64,000 bases of DNA from Clostridium puniceum (lineage in GTDB: Bacteria; Bacillota; Clostridia; Clostridiales; Clostridiaceae): contig NZ_LZZM01000080.1 in the NCBI RefSeq assembly GCF_002006345.1, positions 1 to 64,000 on the forward strand. The letters are read 5' to 3'. Shown here one piece after another: positions 54,670-64,000 of this stretch; the stretch's first letter is position 1, and each line of letters begins with the position of its first letter. The notes under the pieces were generated by a model. It worked only from the letters and a program-made list of their open reading frames with translations. It did not search any database and was not told the DNA's origin. The position numbers and the translations under genes are program-made.

Positions 54670-55569
54670 TTAGAAATACCCCTCTCTCTTTCTTCTTTCC
54701 ATACTACCTGCTGCTTCACTATCAATAACTCTAGTTGTTCTCTCAGATGATACGGCACTAAGGGTTTCCTCAATAATCGCATCTAAAGTAACTGCATCTG
54801 ATTCAAAGCCACCTGTTAGTGGATAACATCCAAGTGTTCTGAATCGTATTTTCTTATGCTCAATCTTCTCACCTGGCAATAACTTCAATCTATCATCATC
54901 TACCATAATAATATTGCCATCACGAGAAATACATGGTCTTTCTTTTGCAAAATACAAAGGAACAATATCAATATTTTCACGTTTTATATACTGCCAAATA
55001 TCATTTTCAGTCCAATTTGAAATTGGGAAAACTCTCATACTTTCACCTTTATTTATTTTAGTATTATAAAGTTTCCACATTTCTGGTCTCTGATTTTTAG
55101 GATCCCATGATTGTGCTTCATTTCTGAAAGAGAATATTCTTTCCTTTGCACGAGATTTTTCTTCATCACGACGTCCACCACCAAAGGCTGCTGTAAAACC
55201 ATATTTACTTAATCCTTGTTTTAAAGCTTGTGTCTTCATAATATCAGTATACGCCGAACCATGGTCCAAAGGATTAATTCCTTGCCTTATACCGTCCTCA
55301 TTTGAATGAACAATCATTTCTATTCCTAATTCTTTTGCTTTTCTATCACGAAATTCAACCATTTCTCTAAACTTCCATGTTGTATCAATATGCATGAAAG
55401 GGAATGGCGGCTTTTCAGGATAAAATGCCTTCATTGCAAGATGCAGCATAACTGAACTGTCTTTACCAATAGAATATAACATTACTGGTTTTTCACATTC
55501 TGCAGCTACTTCTCTAATAATATAAATTGCTTCTGCTTCTAATTTATCAAGATGTGATAATTCACTCAT
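54670..55569 (-). CDS. cysD: Sulfate adenylyltransferase small subunit
   Basis: 299 residues; N-type ATP pyrophosphatase fold. [20 protein letters not shown] holds the PP-loop (SIGKDS), followed by [41 protein letters not shown] and the C-terminal [17 protein letters not shown]. Complete and typical length. AGGAGG precedes the ATG. Makes APS with CysN from cytosolic sulfate. Confidence 0.96.
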   Translation of the reverse strand: MSELSHLDKLEAEAIYIIREVAAECEKPVMLYSIGKDSSVMLHLAMKAFYPEKPPFPFMHIDTTWKFREMVEFRDRKAKELGIEMIVHSNEDGIRQGINPLDHGSAYTDIMKTQALKQGLSKYGFTAAFGGGRRDEEKSRAKERIFSFRNEAQSWDPKNQRPEMWKLYNTKINKGESMRVFPISNWTENDIWQYIKRENIDIVPLYFAKERPCISRDGNIIMVDDDRLKLLPGEKIEHKKIRFRTLGCYPLTGGFESDAVTLDAIIEETLSAVSSERTTRVIDSEAAGSMERRKREGYF

Positions 55570-55658
55570 AATTAATCCTCCTATTATCCTAATTAAAAAT
55601 TTCTAAAAATCATTAAAAATATTTAGAACGAAAATAATATTATTTTTCATTATGCTTA

Positions 55659-55976
55659 TTAATATTGATTTGAATCCTTGCGATTTATATTAATTGAATG
55701 TTGTGTTCCATTACTTTCTTCAATTTTCCAATGCGCAAGATCATTTTCTAATTGAACTGTCAGTTTACTTCCTCTTCCGCCAATATCTGCTCCTAAATAT
55801 AATGAAATTGAACTTGTAGGACATTCTTTTATGCAAGAAGAACAGCCCCAGCAATCTTTAGGATATTTAATATATACTTTCTTCCCATTTTCACTTGGTT
55901 TGATTAAACTTCCTGGACACACAGATAAACATTTTTTGCATCCAATGCATTTCTCTTTGTTAATTGCTATGCTCAT
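55659..55976 (-). CDS. aprB: Adenylylsulfate reductase beta subunit (ferredoxin-like)
   Basis: About 105 residues with two [4Fe-4S] motifs, CIGCKKCLSVCP and CWGCSSCIKECP, as in AprB. The C-terminal tail is shorter than that of dissimilatory AprB proteins. The ATG at 55976 follows GAGGTGAAG; a GTG nine bases upstream is in frame but less likely. The start overlaps the 3' end of aprA. It passes electrons to the FAD subunit AprA. Confidence 0.9.
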   Translation of the reverse strand: MSIAINKEKCIGCKKCLSVCPGSLIKPSENGKKVYIKYPKDCWGCSSCIKECPTSSISLYLGADIGGRGSKLTVQLENDLAHWKIEESNGTQHSININRKDSNQY

Positions 55977-57666
55977 AGACTTCACCTCTTCCTACTAAAT
56001 CTCTATATACAATTGTAAGTTTTCCATCTACAAGCTTTGAATTCACATATTTAAGCCATTTATCACTTTTCTCTGGATAATCCAGATTCTCGGCAAAACT
56101 ATGCCATCTAGTTTCTTTTCTTGCCTTTAAATGAGCAATCACAGATTTACAAATAGTAAGTCTCTCTTTTAATTCATATACAAACATCAGTTCATGCATA
56201 TCTTCTGCATGTAAACTCTCACTTAATTTCTCAATCTGTTCAATTTTTTCAGCTGCCAGTTCTAGCTGCTTTTCATTAAACTGATAATTACTTCCTATTC
56301 CACCTGCATAGGTATCCATCACTTTTTGCATAGCTTCTTCTAGCTGTTCTTCATTAAAAATTTGCGTTTCAATATTCAATACTTTTTCAATTTCTTCTTT
56401 CTTTTTCTTTATAAGTAAATCTTCTTCAGCTTTTGATAATATAACATCACTTTTCTTATCGCTATCTATTGCTTCTATTGCTGCTTTTCCTGCAATTTCA
56501 CCTTCTACCAATGCACCCGTTACATATTTTTGTGGACATCCACCAGCCACATCACCAGCTGCGAAAAGACCTTTTATTGTTGTTTCTCGTTTAGTACCAA
56601 CCCAATATCCACTAGCAGTATGTCCTCCTACTATGTATGGTTCTGTTCCTTCAATTTCTACATTTTGTTCACTTGGATTTTTACCTGATTCTATCCATTT
56701 TAAAGTCTGACTAGGTGCCATGTTTAAATATGCCTTTTTAAGTTCCTCATCTTGAGCTGCATTAATACCTTCTGTTCTCAAATAACAAGGTCCTCTCCCC
56801 TCTTGGTTTTCCTTTACTGTTCCATAAACCCTTTCAGAGGTAGTTAATCCATATTTGGTTTCATATACTTCACCTTTTGCATTTACTTGCTTTGCTCCTA
56901 CACCTTGTGCAATTGTGCCTGTAGGTGCTATAGTGTCTTTACATCTTAGAGCAATGAATCTCATTTCAAAAGTAGTCATTTCAGCTCCTGCTTTTATTCC
57001 CATAGCATATCCTGCTCCAGTATTAAAAGGAGGGTACCACATTTTATGTCTTGAAAAACCTGGATTGTTAGGTTTATATAAACCTGCTGCTCCACCTGTC
57101 GCACATATTACCTTCTTTGCTCTGATTTCATATAAAATTTCTTCTTCTGCTGAAACAGCAAAGGCTCCAAGTATATGATTATCTTTTACAATATAATCAA
57201 TAACATTAACTTGATTCATAACTGTTACTTCTGGAAGCTTTTGGACTGCATTTGCTAAAATAGGCTTAATATTTTCGCCATTAATTTTTATATTCCTATT
57301 TCCTCTAGATACATATTCACCATTTTCATCTTTTAAAATGACAAGTCCTAAGTCTTCTAGCTTTTTTGTTACTTTATTTAACCCTTGTGACATTGTAAGT
57401 AATAGATCTTCACGTACAATATTATCTGCATCTTTTTTAGCATAATCCACATAATCTTCTGGAGTTCTTCCCTTTACTATATATGCATTGATTGCATTTA
57501 CTCCTGCTGCCAAGCAGCCACTTCTTTTAATATTAGCTTTTTCAAGGATAAGTACGGATGCATTAGAATTTTCTCGTATTGTTAAGGCTGCATAACATCC
57601 AGCAGTACCTCCGCCAATAATTAATATGTCTGTCTCTAATTGTTTTACTTGAACCTTCTTACTCAT
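55960..57666 (-). CDS. aprA: Adenylylsulfate reductase alpha subunit (FAD)
   Basis: 568 residues. N-terminal FAD-binding fold (TDILIIGGGTAGCYAALTIREN), the succinate dehydrogenase-like flavoprotein core (SGCLAAGVNAINAYIVKGRTPEDYV, CATGGAAGLYKPNN), and the active-site stretch EMRFIALRCKDTIAPTGTIAQGVGAKQVN. Shorter than sulfate-reducer AprA (about 650 residues). In this assimilatory setting it converts APS to sulfite. AAAGGAGAT precedes the ATG. Confidence 0.92.
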   Translation of the reverse strand: MSKKVQVKQLETDILIIGGGTAGCYAALTIRENSNASVLILEKANIKRSGCLAAGVNAINAYIVKGRTPEDYVDYAKKDADNIVREDLLLTMSQGLNKVTKKLEDLGLVILKDENGEYVSRGNRNIKINGENIKPILANAVQKLPEVTVMNQVNVIDYIVKDNHILGAFAVSAEEEILYEIRAKKVICATGGAAGLYKPNNPGFSRHKMWYPPFNTGAGYAMGIKAGAEMTTFEMRFIALRCKDTIAPTGTIAQGVGAKQVNAKGEVYETKYGLTTSERVYGTVKENQEGRGPCYLRTEGINAAQDEELKKAYLNMAPSQTLKWIESGKNPSEQNVEIEGTEPYIVGGHTASGYWVGTKRETTIKGLFAAGDVAGGCPQKYVTGALVEGEIAGKAAIEAIDSDKKSDVILSKAEEDLLIKKKKEEIEKVLNIETQIFNEEQLEEAMQKVMDTYAGGIGSNYQFNEKQLELAAEKIEQIEKLSESLHAEDMHELMFVYELKERLTICKSVIAHLKARKETRWHSFAENLDYPEKSDKWLKYVNSKLVDGKLTIVYRDLVGRGEVYEHSN

Positions 57667-57697
57667 AGTATATCTCCTTTTTTAAGGTCAATATTTA

Positions 57698-58765
57698 CTA
57701 AATAAACACTGATGTTTCTTGTGATTTAATTTTATTTTGAACCACTTTTGCATTTTTATCGTTAAAAGTATAAACTCTATGAATTAAAACTAATACTTCA
57801 TCATTAATATTAAGGGGTTCCTGTTCTAAACGTCTATAACCAATAAGTATTTGATTTCCAACCTGCACATCAATTTCAAGATTATTTCCTCTAAAAGCAA
57901 TATCTTTTACAATTCCTTTTTCTGCTGCAAGCGGAGTTAATATTTCCTTGTCATTTTTAGCAATCTCTATAAACTCGGGACGTAATACAGCTTTAGTTTC
58001 TTCTAATTTTTCTTCAACCTCGAATCCTTTTAACTTAGTATAATCATCTATAAGGATTGATTCTCCAATAAATTGTGCAACAAAAGGAGTTTGAGGATTT
58101 TTGTAAATTTCAGCAGGACTTCCCTTTTGTTCTATTTGACCTTTATTAGTTATTATTATTTCATCTGCCACTTCCACAGCTTCATCTTGATCATGAGTTA
58201 CAAAAATACTTGTTATACCTAATTTTGTTATAGTTTCCTTCAGCCATCTTCTAAGCTCTTTTCTTACTTTTGCATCTATAGCCGCAAAAGGCTCATCTAG
58301 CAATAATAATTGCGGGTTTGGTGCTAATGCTCTTGCAAAAGCTACACGCTGTCTTTGTCCACCTGATAGCTGACCTGGATACCTCTTTTCAAGCCCTTTA
58401 AGACCGATTAGTTCTATAAGTTCTGTAACCTTTTTATGTATATCCTGCTTTTGGGCTTTTTGTACCACAAGACCAAAGGCAATATTATCATAAACAGTCA
58501 TATGACGAAATAAAGCATAATTTTGAAAAACGAACCCAATACCTCTTTTGCCTGGTTCTATATCATTAACTTTAATTCCATTAATGATAATGTCTCCTGA
58601 ATCTGGAGTTTCAAGACCTGCAATCATCCTAAGTATTGTAGTTTTCCCACTTCCACTTGGCCCTAGAAGTCCAATTAGTTTACCTTGTTCTATTCCAAAA
58701 TTAACATTATTTGATGCTTTAAAATCTCCGAAGTTCTTATTTATGTTTTTTAACTCCACATACAT
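57698..58765 (-). CDS. cysA: Sulfate ABC transporter ATPase
   Basis: 355 residues. Cassette with Walker A GPSGSGKTTILRMI, Q-loop VFQNYALFRHMTVYDNIAFGL, signature LSGGQRQRVAFARAL, Walker B LLLLDEPFAAIDAKVRKELRRWL and VTHDQDEAVEVAD. The C-terminal part (about 240-355) has the TOBE regulatory domain of CysA. AAAAGGAGG precedes the ATG. Confidence 0.95.
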   Translation of the reverse strand: MYVELKNINKNFGDFKASNNVNFGIEQGKLIGLLGPSGSGKTTILRMIAGLETPDSGDIIINGIKVNDIEPGKRGIGFVFQNYALFRHMTVYDNIAFGLVVQKAQKQDIHKKVTELIELIGLKGLEKRYPGQLSGGQRQRVAFARALAPNPQLLLLDEPFAAIDAKVRKELRRWLKETITKLGITSIFVTHDQDEAVEVADEIIITNKGQIEQKGSPAEIYKNPQTPFVAQFIGESILIDDYTKLKGFEVEEKLEETKAVLRPEFIEIAKNDKEILTPLAAEKGIVKDIAFRGNNLEIDVQVGNQILIGYRRLEQEPLNINDEVLVLIHRVYTFNDKNAKVVQNKIKSQETSVFI

Positions 58766-58768
58766 CTT

Positions 58769-59599
58769 CTAGCCCTCCTTTTTACTTTTCCATTCCACAA
58801 TATTTCTTAAAATTAAAATAATAATTGCAATAATAACTAATATAGATGCAACTCCAAAAGCTGCTGAAAATTGATATTCGTTGTATAAAATTTCAATGTG
58901 TAATGGAAGAGTATTTGTCTTTCCTCTTATATGACCAGATACAACTGATACTGCTCCAAATTCACCCATAGCTCTTGCTGTGCAAAGTATTACTCCATAA
59001 ATAAGCCCCCATTTAATATTAGGAAGTGTTATTTTTCTAAAGATCTGAAATCCACTAGCCCCCATCATAGCCGCTGCTTCTTCTTCATCTGTACCTTGAG
59101 CATTCATTAAGGGAATTATTTCTCTTGCTACAAAAGGAAAGGTTACAAATAAAGTGGCTAATATAATTCCTGGTGTTGCAAAAACTATCTTAATATCGGT
59201 TTGTTTTAAAATGTCTTCAAATAAACTTCCTCTTCCAAAAGTTAATACAAATATAAGACCTGCAATAACAGGTGAAATTGCAAACGGCAAATCAACTAAT
59301 GCCCCTAATAAATTCTTACCTTTAAACTTAAACTTTGTAAGTGTCCATGCTATGCATATACCAAATATAGTATTCACAACAGTTGCTATTATTGTAGTAA
59401 CAAATGTAAGATTCATAGCTTTCATAGTATATCCTTCTGAAATAGCTTTAACATAGGCATTAACTCCCTTTGCTAAGGCTTCAGAAATTATTGATATAAG
59501 TGGAATTATAAGCATTAATATAAGAAATAACGCACTAATAGCTATCAATCCATACTTAACAAATTTATTTTCACCCTTATTTATTAATGTTTTCGCCAA
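58769..59599 (-). CDS. cysW: Sulfate ABC transporter permease CysW
   Basis: 276 residues, six membrane helices, with the EAA loop EEEAAAMMGASGFQIFRKITLPNIKWGLIYG and family segments GRGSLFEDIL and ARAMGEFGAVSVVSGHIRGKTNTLPLHIE. The start codon is TTG (59599), preceded by GAGGTGA. It pairs with CysT, and the ATPase gene starts two bases after its stop. Confidence 0.93.
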   Translation of the reverse strand: MAKTLINKGENKFVKYGLIAISALFLILMLIIPLISIISEALAKGVNAYVKAISEGYTMKAMNLTFVTTIIATVVNTIFGICIAWTLTKFKFKGKNLLGALVDLPFAISPVIAGLIFVLTFGRGSLFEDILKQTDIKIVFATPGIILATLFVTFPFVAREIIPLMNAQGTDEEEAAAMMGASGFQIFRKITLPNIKWGLIYGVILCTARAMGEFGAVSVVSGHIRGKTNTLPLHIEILYNEYQFSAAFGVASILVIIAIIILILRNIVEWKSKKEG

Positions 59600-59611
59600 T
59601 TTACTGTCACC

Positions 59612-60436
59612 TCATATCTTTTTCAATTTACTATTTCTCAGTTGAATTCCGTTTATGACAAACAATATTAAAAATGATGTTAATAACATGACTAATGCTA
59701 TTGCTGTTGCGCCACTATAATCATATTGTTCAAGCTTTGACATAATTAAAAGTGGTGCTATTTCTGTTTTCATAGGTATATTACCTGCTATGAAAACAAC
59801 GCTTCCATATTCACCAACTCCTCTTGCAAAAGCTAGTCCAAATCCAGTTAATAAAGGAGCGGATATCTCAGGAAATATAACTTTAAAAAATGTCCTTATT
59901 CTACTAGCTCCAAGCATTATTGCTGCTTCTTCATATTGATTATCCAAATCTTCTAGTACAGGTTGAATTGTTCGTACAACAAATGGAATTCCTATAAAAG
60001 TTAAAGCAATAACAATTCCTAAAATGGAAAACGATGATTTAATTCCAAAAGAATAAAGCATTTTTCCTATCCATCCATTTTGTGAATATAAAGTAGTAAG
60101 TGATATACCTGCAACAGCTGTAGGTAATGCAAAAGGTAAATCAATTATCCCGTCTAAAAACTTTTTAAATGGGAATTCATATCTTACCAAAACCCATGCT
60201 AATATTAATCCAAATATACTATTTATTATTGCTGCTATAAAAGCTGCTCCAAAACTAACCAAATATCCATGTAATACTCTTGCTTCCAATATGGTATTAA
60301 AAAATTTATCTATCCCCATTCCTGCTGATTTCATAATTAAAGTAGATAAAGGAATTAAGACAATAAGGCTTAAATAAACAAGGGAAAAACCCATCGTTAA
60401 TTTAAAGCCCGGAATAACTCTTTTCGGTTTGCTCAT
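59612..60436 (-). CDS. cysT: Sulfate ABC transporter permease CysT
   Basis: About 274 residues from the ATG at 60436 (GGAGG eight bases upstream; an earlier start at 60472 has none). Six helices, the EAA loop YEEAAIMLGASRIRTFFKVIFPEISAPLLTG, and ARGVGEYGSVVFIAGNIPMKTEIAPLLI, which identifies the CysT/CysU family. Works with CysW, CysA and the binding protein. Confidence 0.93.
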   Translation of the reverse strand: MSKPKRVIPGFKLTMGFSLVYLSLIVLIPLSTLIMKSAGMGIDKFFNTILEARVLHGYLVSFGAAFIAAIINSIFGLILAWVLVRYEFPFKKFLDGIIDLPFALPTAVAGISLTTLYSQNGWIGKMLYSFGIKSSFSILGIVIALTFIGIPFVVRTIQPVLEDLDNQYEEAAIMLGASRIRTFFKVIFPEISAPLLTGFGLAFARGVGEYGSVVFIAGNIPMKTEIAPLLIMSKLEQYDYSGATAIALVMLLTSFLILFVINGIQLRNSKLKKI

Positions 60437-60650
60437 ATTTATCCTCCACTCTTTTTTGTTCATATATACCAAATCCTAATTTATTAAAGTAAATAAAAGT
60501 TTAATTTCTTCTTGCGTTTACGGGTAATATATACTTCTGATGGATAGTATTAATAATTTACAGTTAAAGTAAACATATAAATTATTAATACTAAACATCA
60601 CACAATTTCTATTTCTTATCTTTTTTAAAAAGTACATAAGTCAATAATTT

Positions 60651-61700
60651 TTATTTCTTTGGTTTATAAATTTGATCAAAGGTTCCTCCATCTGAAAAAT
60701 GCTCTTTTTGAGCCTTTGCCCAACCTCCAAATTCACCATCTATTGTAACTAATTTGATCTCAGGAAATTTATCCTTGTATTTTTCAGCAACTTCCTTATC
60801 TCTAGGTCTATAATAATTTTGTGCTGCTATTTCTTGGCCTTCCTTAGTATATAAATAATCTAAATAAGCTTTTGCCACTTCTCTAGTACCTTTTTTGTCT
60901 ACTACTTTATCAACTATCGCAACTGGTGGTTCAGCCAATATACTTAGTGATGGTACAACTATTTCATATTCGTCTTTGCCTAATTCATTAAGTGATAAAA
61001 ATGCTTCATTTTCCCAGGCTATAAGCACGTCTCCCATGCCTCTTTCAACAAAGCTTGTTGTTGCCCCCCTAGCACCTGAGTCTAAAACTTCAACATTTCC
61101 ATATAATTTTGAAACAAAATCTTTTGCTGCATCTTGATTTCCATTATTTTTTGCTGCTGCATAAGCCCATGCAGCTAAGTAATTCCATCTTGCTCCTCCA
61201 GAAGTTTTAGGATTTGGAGTAATTACAGACACATCCTTCTTTATTAAATCATCCCAATCTTTTATATTTTTAGGATTTCCTTTTCTAACAAGAAAGACAA
61301 TAGTTGATGTATATGGAGAACTATTTTCTTTAAATTCACTTTGCCAATTATTTTCAATAAGTCCAGATTGACTTATCTCATCAATATCATATGCTAATGC
61401 CAAAGTTACAACATCAGCCTCTAATCCTTCAATAACCGCTCTTCCTTGTTTACCAGATCCTCCATGAGATTGATTTATAGTTACTTCCTGGCCCGTTTTT
61501 TCTTTCCAATACTTGGCAAAACTTTCATTAAACTTTGTATATAATTCTCTTGTCGGATCGTAAGATACATTTAAAAGTTCTACTGGTTTATTGCTCTCTG
61601 CTCCATTTTGACTACTAGCTTCTTGCTTTCCACAGCCTACAAAAACCCCCATAATTATAGTTGCTGAAAGCACCAAACTTAAAATTCTAGTCTTCTTCAT
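60651..61700 (-). CDS. sbp: Sulfate-binding lipoprotein
   Basis: 349 residues; lipobox VFVGC (Cys23). The mature protein matches Sbp/Cys[79 protein letters not shown] and the C-terminal [17 protein letters not shown]. The first gene of the operon, with GAGAGGGGC before the ATG. The 170-bp gap to cysT fits the higher expression usual for binding proteins. Confidence 0.95.
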   Translation of the reverse strand: MKKTRILSLVLSATIIMGVFVGCGKQEASSQNGAESNKPVELLNVSYDPTRELYTKFNESFAKYWKEKTGQEVTINQSHGGSGKQGRAVIEGLEADVVTLALAYDIDEISQSGLIENNWQSEFKENSSPYTSTIVFLVRKGNPKNIKDWDDLIKKDVSVITPNPKTSGGARWNYLAAWAYAAAKNNGNQDAAKDFVSKLYGNVEVLDSGARGATTSFVERGMGDVLIAWENEAFLSLNELGKDEYEIVVPSLSILAEPPVAIVDKVVDKKGTREVAKAYLDYLYTKEGQEIAAQNYYRPRDKEVAEKYKDKFPEIKLVTIDGEFGGWAKAQKEHFSDGGTFDQIYKPKK

Positions 61701-62284
61701 AATATTGCCCCTCTCTCAAATTTCAAAATCACTCATATATGTTTAGTAGGCTTTAATGGTAAAAAATCCTTAGTAAAAATTATTTTTATTATACTATGTA
61801 TATATTGCGAAATTGTTCTTTCATAAAATTTATAACTCCTACTCTATTCTGTATAAGTTTCCAATTGCAATATGTAATTCTTCTTTTCAAATCTCCTACT
61901 ATTTTTATAAACTTTCTATGAGTTATACTATAAAATATATTAGTAATTTTGTCAACAATAATATTAAATTTAATATTTTTATCAATATTATTAACAAAAC
62001 TAACTATAAATTATTATATTATTAATATATTTTGAAAATGTTTCATATTTTATTTACTACACAATAAAAATAAAGGCAACATATGGAAATTGATTTCACC
62101 TTTCTCCTCGGTTATCTTTACTTACATATATAAAATTCTCTAACTAGAGAATTATTCTTGAAAACATTAAGTTTTTTTCAACTTGGTATAATCAATATAG
62201 AATCAACTCTCCTTACCTTATATTGCCATCACTTGTCAATTAGTATAAAATAAATTATGTAATTTTAAAAAGGAGATGCAGTAA
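61701..62284. other. Divergent intergenic region between sbp and the PHP gene
   Basis: About 580 bp, very AT-rich, no coding frame. A TATAAT (complement of the ATTATA near 61790) could be the sbp -10, but its -35 position is poor (CAATTT), so activation by a regulator is likely. No S-box, T-box or other riboswitch core was recognised. AAAGGAGATG for the PHP gene lies at the right end. Confidence 0.5.
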
Positions 62285-63160
62285 ATGATAGATTTACATA
62301 TTCATACAACTTCATCAGATGGTTCAGATGAACCAAAAGATATTCTTATTAAAGCGCAGCAAGCAGGTCTAAAATATATATCTATTACAGATCATGACTC
62401 CATTGGCTCTTACAAAAAGCTCCAAGATATTAAAGTAAATAACTATTTTGAAGGTAGTATAATTTGTGGCTGTGAGTTTTCTGCTGTTCACAATGGAAAA
62501 CCTATTGAAGTATTAGGGTATGGTATAGACCTTGAAATAATAAGTTCAATTGGAATTGTTTCAGATGAAAAATTCCTTGAAAGAGAAAATGCTTATCTAA
62601 GAAAATTAATGACAGTATGTAAAAACCTTAGCATTAAGTGTAGTGATAATCTCTCAATTAATGGCAAGTATTTTGCAACACAAATAATGCATGGTGATCT
62701 TAGGAAATACCCTGAAAATGAGAAACATTTCACTAAAGAAATTTGGGAAAGCCTTAATGCCTTTTATAGAACTTGCGTTAATAATGAAAATAGTCCATTT
62801 TTTCTCGACCAAACTAAAAACTATCTAACAATTCCTCAAGTTGCTGCTATTATAAAAAAAGCAGGTGGGAAATCCTTCCTTGCTCATTTATATGGTTATT
62901 TTGCAGATGATCATGAAGAATTTCTAAATTCCATAGTATCTTTAAATGCACTTGACGGAATAGAATGTTATCATTCACTTCATACTATTGATAAGACAAA
63001 GTATTTACTTAATTATTGCAATAAACATAAACTTTATGCATCAGGAGGAAGTGATTATCACGGAAAACTTAAACCTAATGTTAAACTTGGTGAGAGTATC
63101 ACTGGCGAAAAAATTCCATATGAAATCTTAGAACCATGGATGCCAAGTGAAATAATATAA
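62285..63160 (+). CDS. PHP-domain phosphoesterase
   Basis: 291 residues. Metal-binding PHP motifs in order: MIDLHIHTTSSDGSD, ISITDHDSIGSY, IIIxCGCEFSAV-like stretch (GCEFSAVHNGKPIEVLGYG), SFLAHLYGY and SGGSDYHG. This is the YciV/TrpH-like family, metal-dependent phosphatases or 5'-3' exonucleases acting on nucleoside bisphosphates or short RNA; the exact substrate is not visible. AAAGGAG precedes the ATG. It stands alone. Confidence 0.9.
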   Translation: MIDLHIHTTSSDGSDEPKDILIKAQQAGLKYISITDHDSIGSYKKLQDIKVNNYFEGSIICGCEFSAVHNGKPIEVLGYGIDLEIISSIGIVSDEKFLERENAYLRKLMTVCKNLSIKCSDNLSINGKYFATQIMHGDLRKYPENEKHFTKEIWESLNAFYRTCVNNENSPFFLDQTKNYLTIPQVAAIIKKAGGKSFLAHLYGYFADDHEEFLNSIVSLNALDGIECYHSLHTIDKTKYLLNYCNKHKLYASGGSDYHGKLKPNVKLGESITGEKIPYEILEPWMPSEII

Positions 63161-63269
63161 CAATTATTTTTTCAACTTCTATATTATCTATACATATTTA
63201 TATGCTTTCATTATTAAATATAGAAACTTAACTAAAAAACTACCTATACATTTTTTAACACCTAAAAAA

Positions 63270-63303
63270 GCACTAATACATTTAATTTTAAGTGTATTAG
63301 TGC
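63270..63303 (-). terminator. Terminator downstream of the feo operon
   Basis: GCACTAATACA (63270-63280) pairs exactly with 63293-63303; on the minus strand the stem runs into TTTTTTAGG. Confidence 0.8.
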
Positions 63304-63365
63304 TCTTGCTTTATACTTTACTCTATCATAAAATTTTGAAGGTGAAACTTTTTATATTTTCAAAT

Positions 63366-63530
63366 TTATTTATTTTGTGCTTTGGTTCCGTGACATACAT
63401 TAGCTGAAGAGCAACTAGAACAACCACAGCCACAACCACTTTCTCCACTTCTTGCTTTTTTAACTTGTTTTACTATTACAAGTGCCATTAATCCCAAAAT
63501 AATTCCACCTAATATAATTGTTGCTACCAT
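63366..63530 (-). CDS. FeoB-associated Cys-rich membrane protein
   Basis: A 54-residue protein with one N-terminal membrane helix (IILGGIILGLMALVIVKQV), a basic stop-transfer segment and a Cys-rich tail (GCGCGCSSC and a Cys before HGTK). This is the pattern of FeoB-associated Cys-rich proteins. AGGAGTG precedes the ATG. It lies 75 bp downstream of feoB on the same strand. A role in handling ferrous iron at the membrane is likely but unproven. Confidence 0.9.
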   Translation of the reverse strand: MVATIILGGIILGLMALVIVKQVKKARSGESGCGCGCSSCSSANVCHGTKAQNK

Positions 63531-63604
63531 AAACTATCACTCCTCATTTTTAAATTTAAGTAGGTAGTCTATAATAATAGAACCCACCTACTTAGTTTTT
63601 TTAC

Positions 63605-64000
63605 TTATTTTGTATAACTTAATTGTCCATTAACTTTATTTTCTTTTGAACCTCTGCCAGTTAATATAACTATTGAAACTACTACAATTGCTATAATTAC
63701 TGAAGTTATAGCTCCTATTAAACTTCCACTTCCTAATAAAAAGTTACCAACTTGATTTATAACAAGTGCAACTAAATAAGCTGTGAAGGTTTGGAATCCC
63801 AAAGTAATCCATGTCCATTTCCAAGAGCCCATTTCACGTTTTATTGCACCAATTGCTGCAAAACAAGGAGCACAAAGCATATTAAATGCTACAAAGGCAA
63901 ACGCACTAGCCGCAGTAAACATTCCTGCTACATTTCCAACAAGTGCTGGATCATCTTCTACTGCATCAGCTATACCAAATAAAACACCAAATGTTCCAAC
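63605..64000 (-). CDS. feoB: Ferrous iron transport protein B, C-terminal part (runs off window)
   Basis: The frame from the window edge reads GTFGVLFGIADAVEDDPALV and then FTAASAFAFVAFNMLCAPCFAAIGAIKREMGSWKWTWITLGFQ, ending with a membrane helix and GQLSYTK. The FNMLCAPCFAAI stretch with a Cys pair is the conserved second Gate motif of FeoB. Only the last 131 codons are in the window; the GTPase domain lies beyond. Confidence 0.95.
   Translation of the reverse strand, partial: VGTFGVLFGIADAVEDDPALVGNVAGMFTAASAFAFVAFNMLCAPCFAAIGAIKREMGSWKWTWITLGFQTFTAYLVALVINQVGNFLLGSGSLIGAITSVIIAIVVVSIVILTGRGSKENKVNGQLSYTK

Noticed and set aside
54669-54782. Upstream start adding 38 residues to CysN
   Set aside because: It lies wholly inside cysD in another frame, and the added residues do not match the GTPase family.
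61701-62284. S-box or other riboswitch upstream of the sulfate operon
   Set aside because: No conserved core or terminator/antiterminator pair was found on the minus strand.

Overview
The window is very AT-rich and carries AGGAGG-type ribosome binding sites, T-box leaders and a solventogenic/saccharolytic gene set. The content fits a Clostridium sensu stricto species, most like the C. beijerinckii / butyricum / saccharoperbutylacetonicum group; the species is an inference. Most genes lie on the minus strand. No rRNA, tRNA, CRISPR array or intact insertion sequence was seen.

Layout. (1) 1-5.0 kb is an accessory region. A tyrosine recombinase gene is fused in frame to a piece of a group II intron reverse transcriptase. 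It is followed by a secreted modular protein (HELTH metalloprotease motif, about 14 cell-wall-binding repeats, small C-terminal toxin-like domain) with a small downstream gene in the place of an immunity gene. (2) 5.1-14.3 kb is a compact Flp/Tad pilus locus: LuxR-type regulator, SAF protein, TadZ, TadA, Flp pilin, TadE and TadG-like pseudopilins, two TadB/C membrane proteins, prepilin peptidase and a DUF192 gene. (3) 14.9-23 kb holds a 68-bp tandem repeat, a Bce-type ABC exporter with a TTACA-N4-TGTAA operator, a ComEC-like lipoprotein hydrolase, a wrecked MetRS-like gene still headed by a promoter and T-box leader, and a Bce-type two-component system. (4) 23.3-31 kb holds a polar amino acid ABC transporter, catabolic acetolactate synthase, a GlnK/GlnL-type two-component system, a truncated CMD gene and a MerR regulator with a 19-bp-spacer promoter. 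(5) 31-35.6 kb holds a secreted protein, thrS with its T-box, a permease remnant and an AraC regulator. (6) 36-45.5 kb is a hexuronate/glycoside region: uxuA, an SDR fructuronate reductase, a GH2 enzyme, a Lac/cellobiose-type PTS and its LevR-type activator with a canonical sigma-54 promoter. (7) 46.2-52.8 kb holds azlCD with a divergent XRE-cupin regulator, DUF1304, a large beta-CASP hydrolase with repeated C-terminal modules, and glutamate dehydrogenase. (8) 53-61.7 kb is a sulfate uptake and activation operon (sbp-cysTWA-aprAB-cysDN). (9) The end holds a PHP phosphoesterase, a FeoB-associated Cys-rich protein and the 3' end of feoB.

How parts work together. CysDN makes APS from sulfate imported by Sbp-CysTWA, and AprAB would reduce it. 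PTS sugar entry, the GH2 enzyme and the UxuA/SDR pair suggest breakdown of a uronic-acid-containing glycoside. The Bce-type two-component system probably drives the Bce-type exporter 4.5 kb away. The GlnKL pair lies between a MerR promoter and the acetolactate synthase / amino acid transporter genes; TTCTGT-N4-TTTTGT repeats upstream of the alsS promoter look like a GlnL-type site. Best leads for new biology: the modular toxin and its partner, the integrase-RT chimera, the repeated modules of the beta-CASP protein, the orphan T-box, and the apparent joining of a MerR operon to GlnKL.
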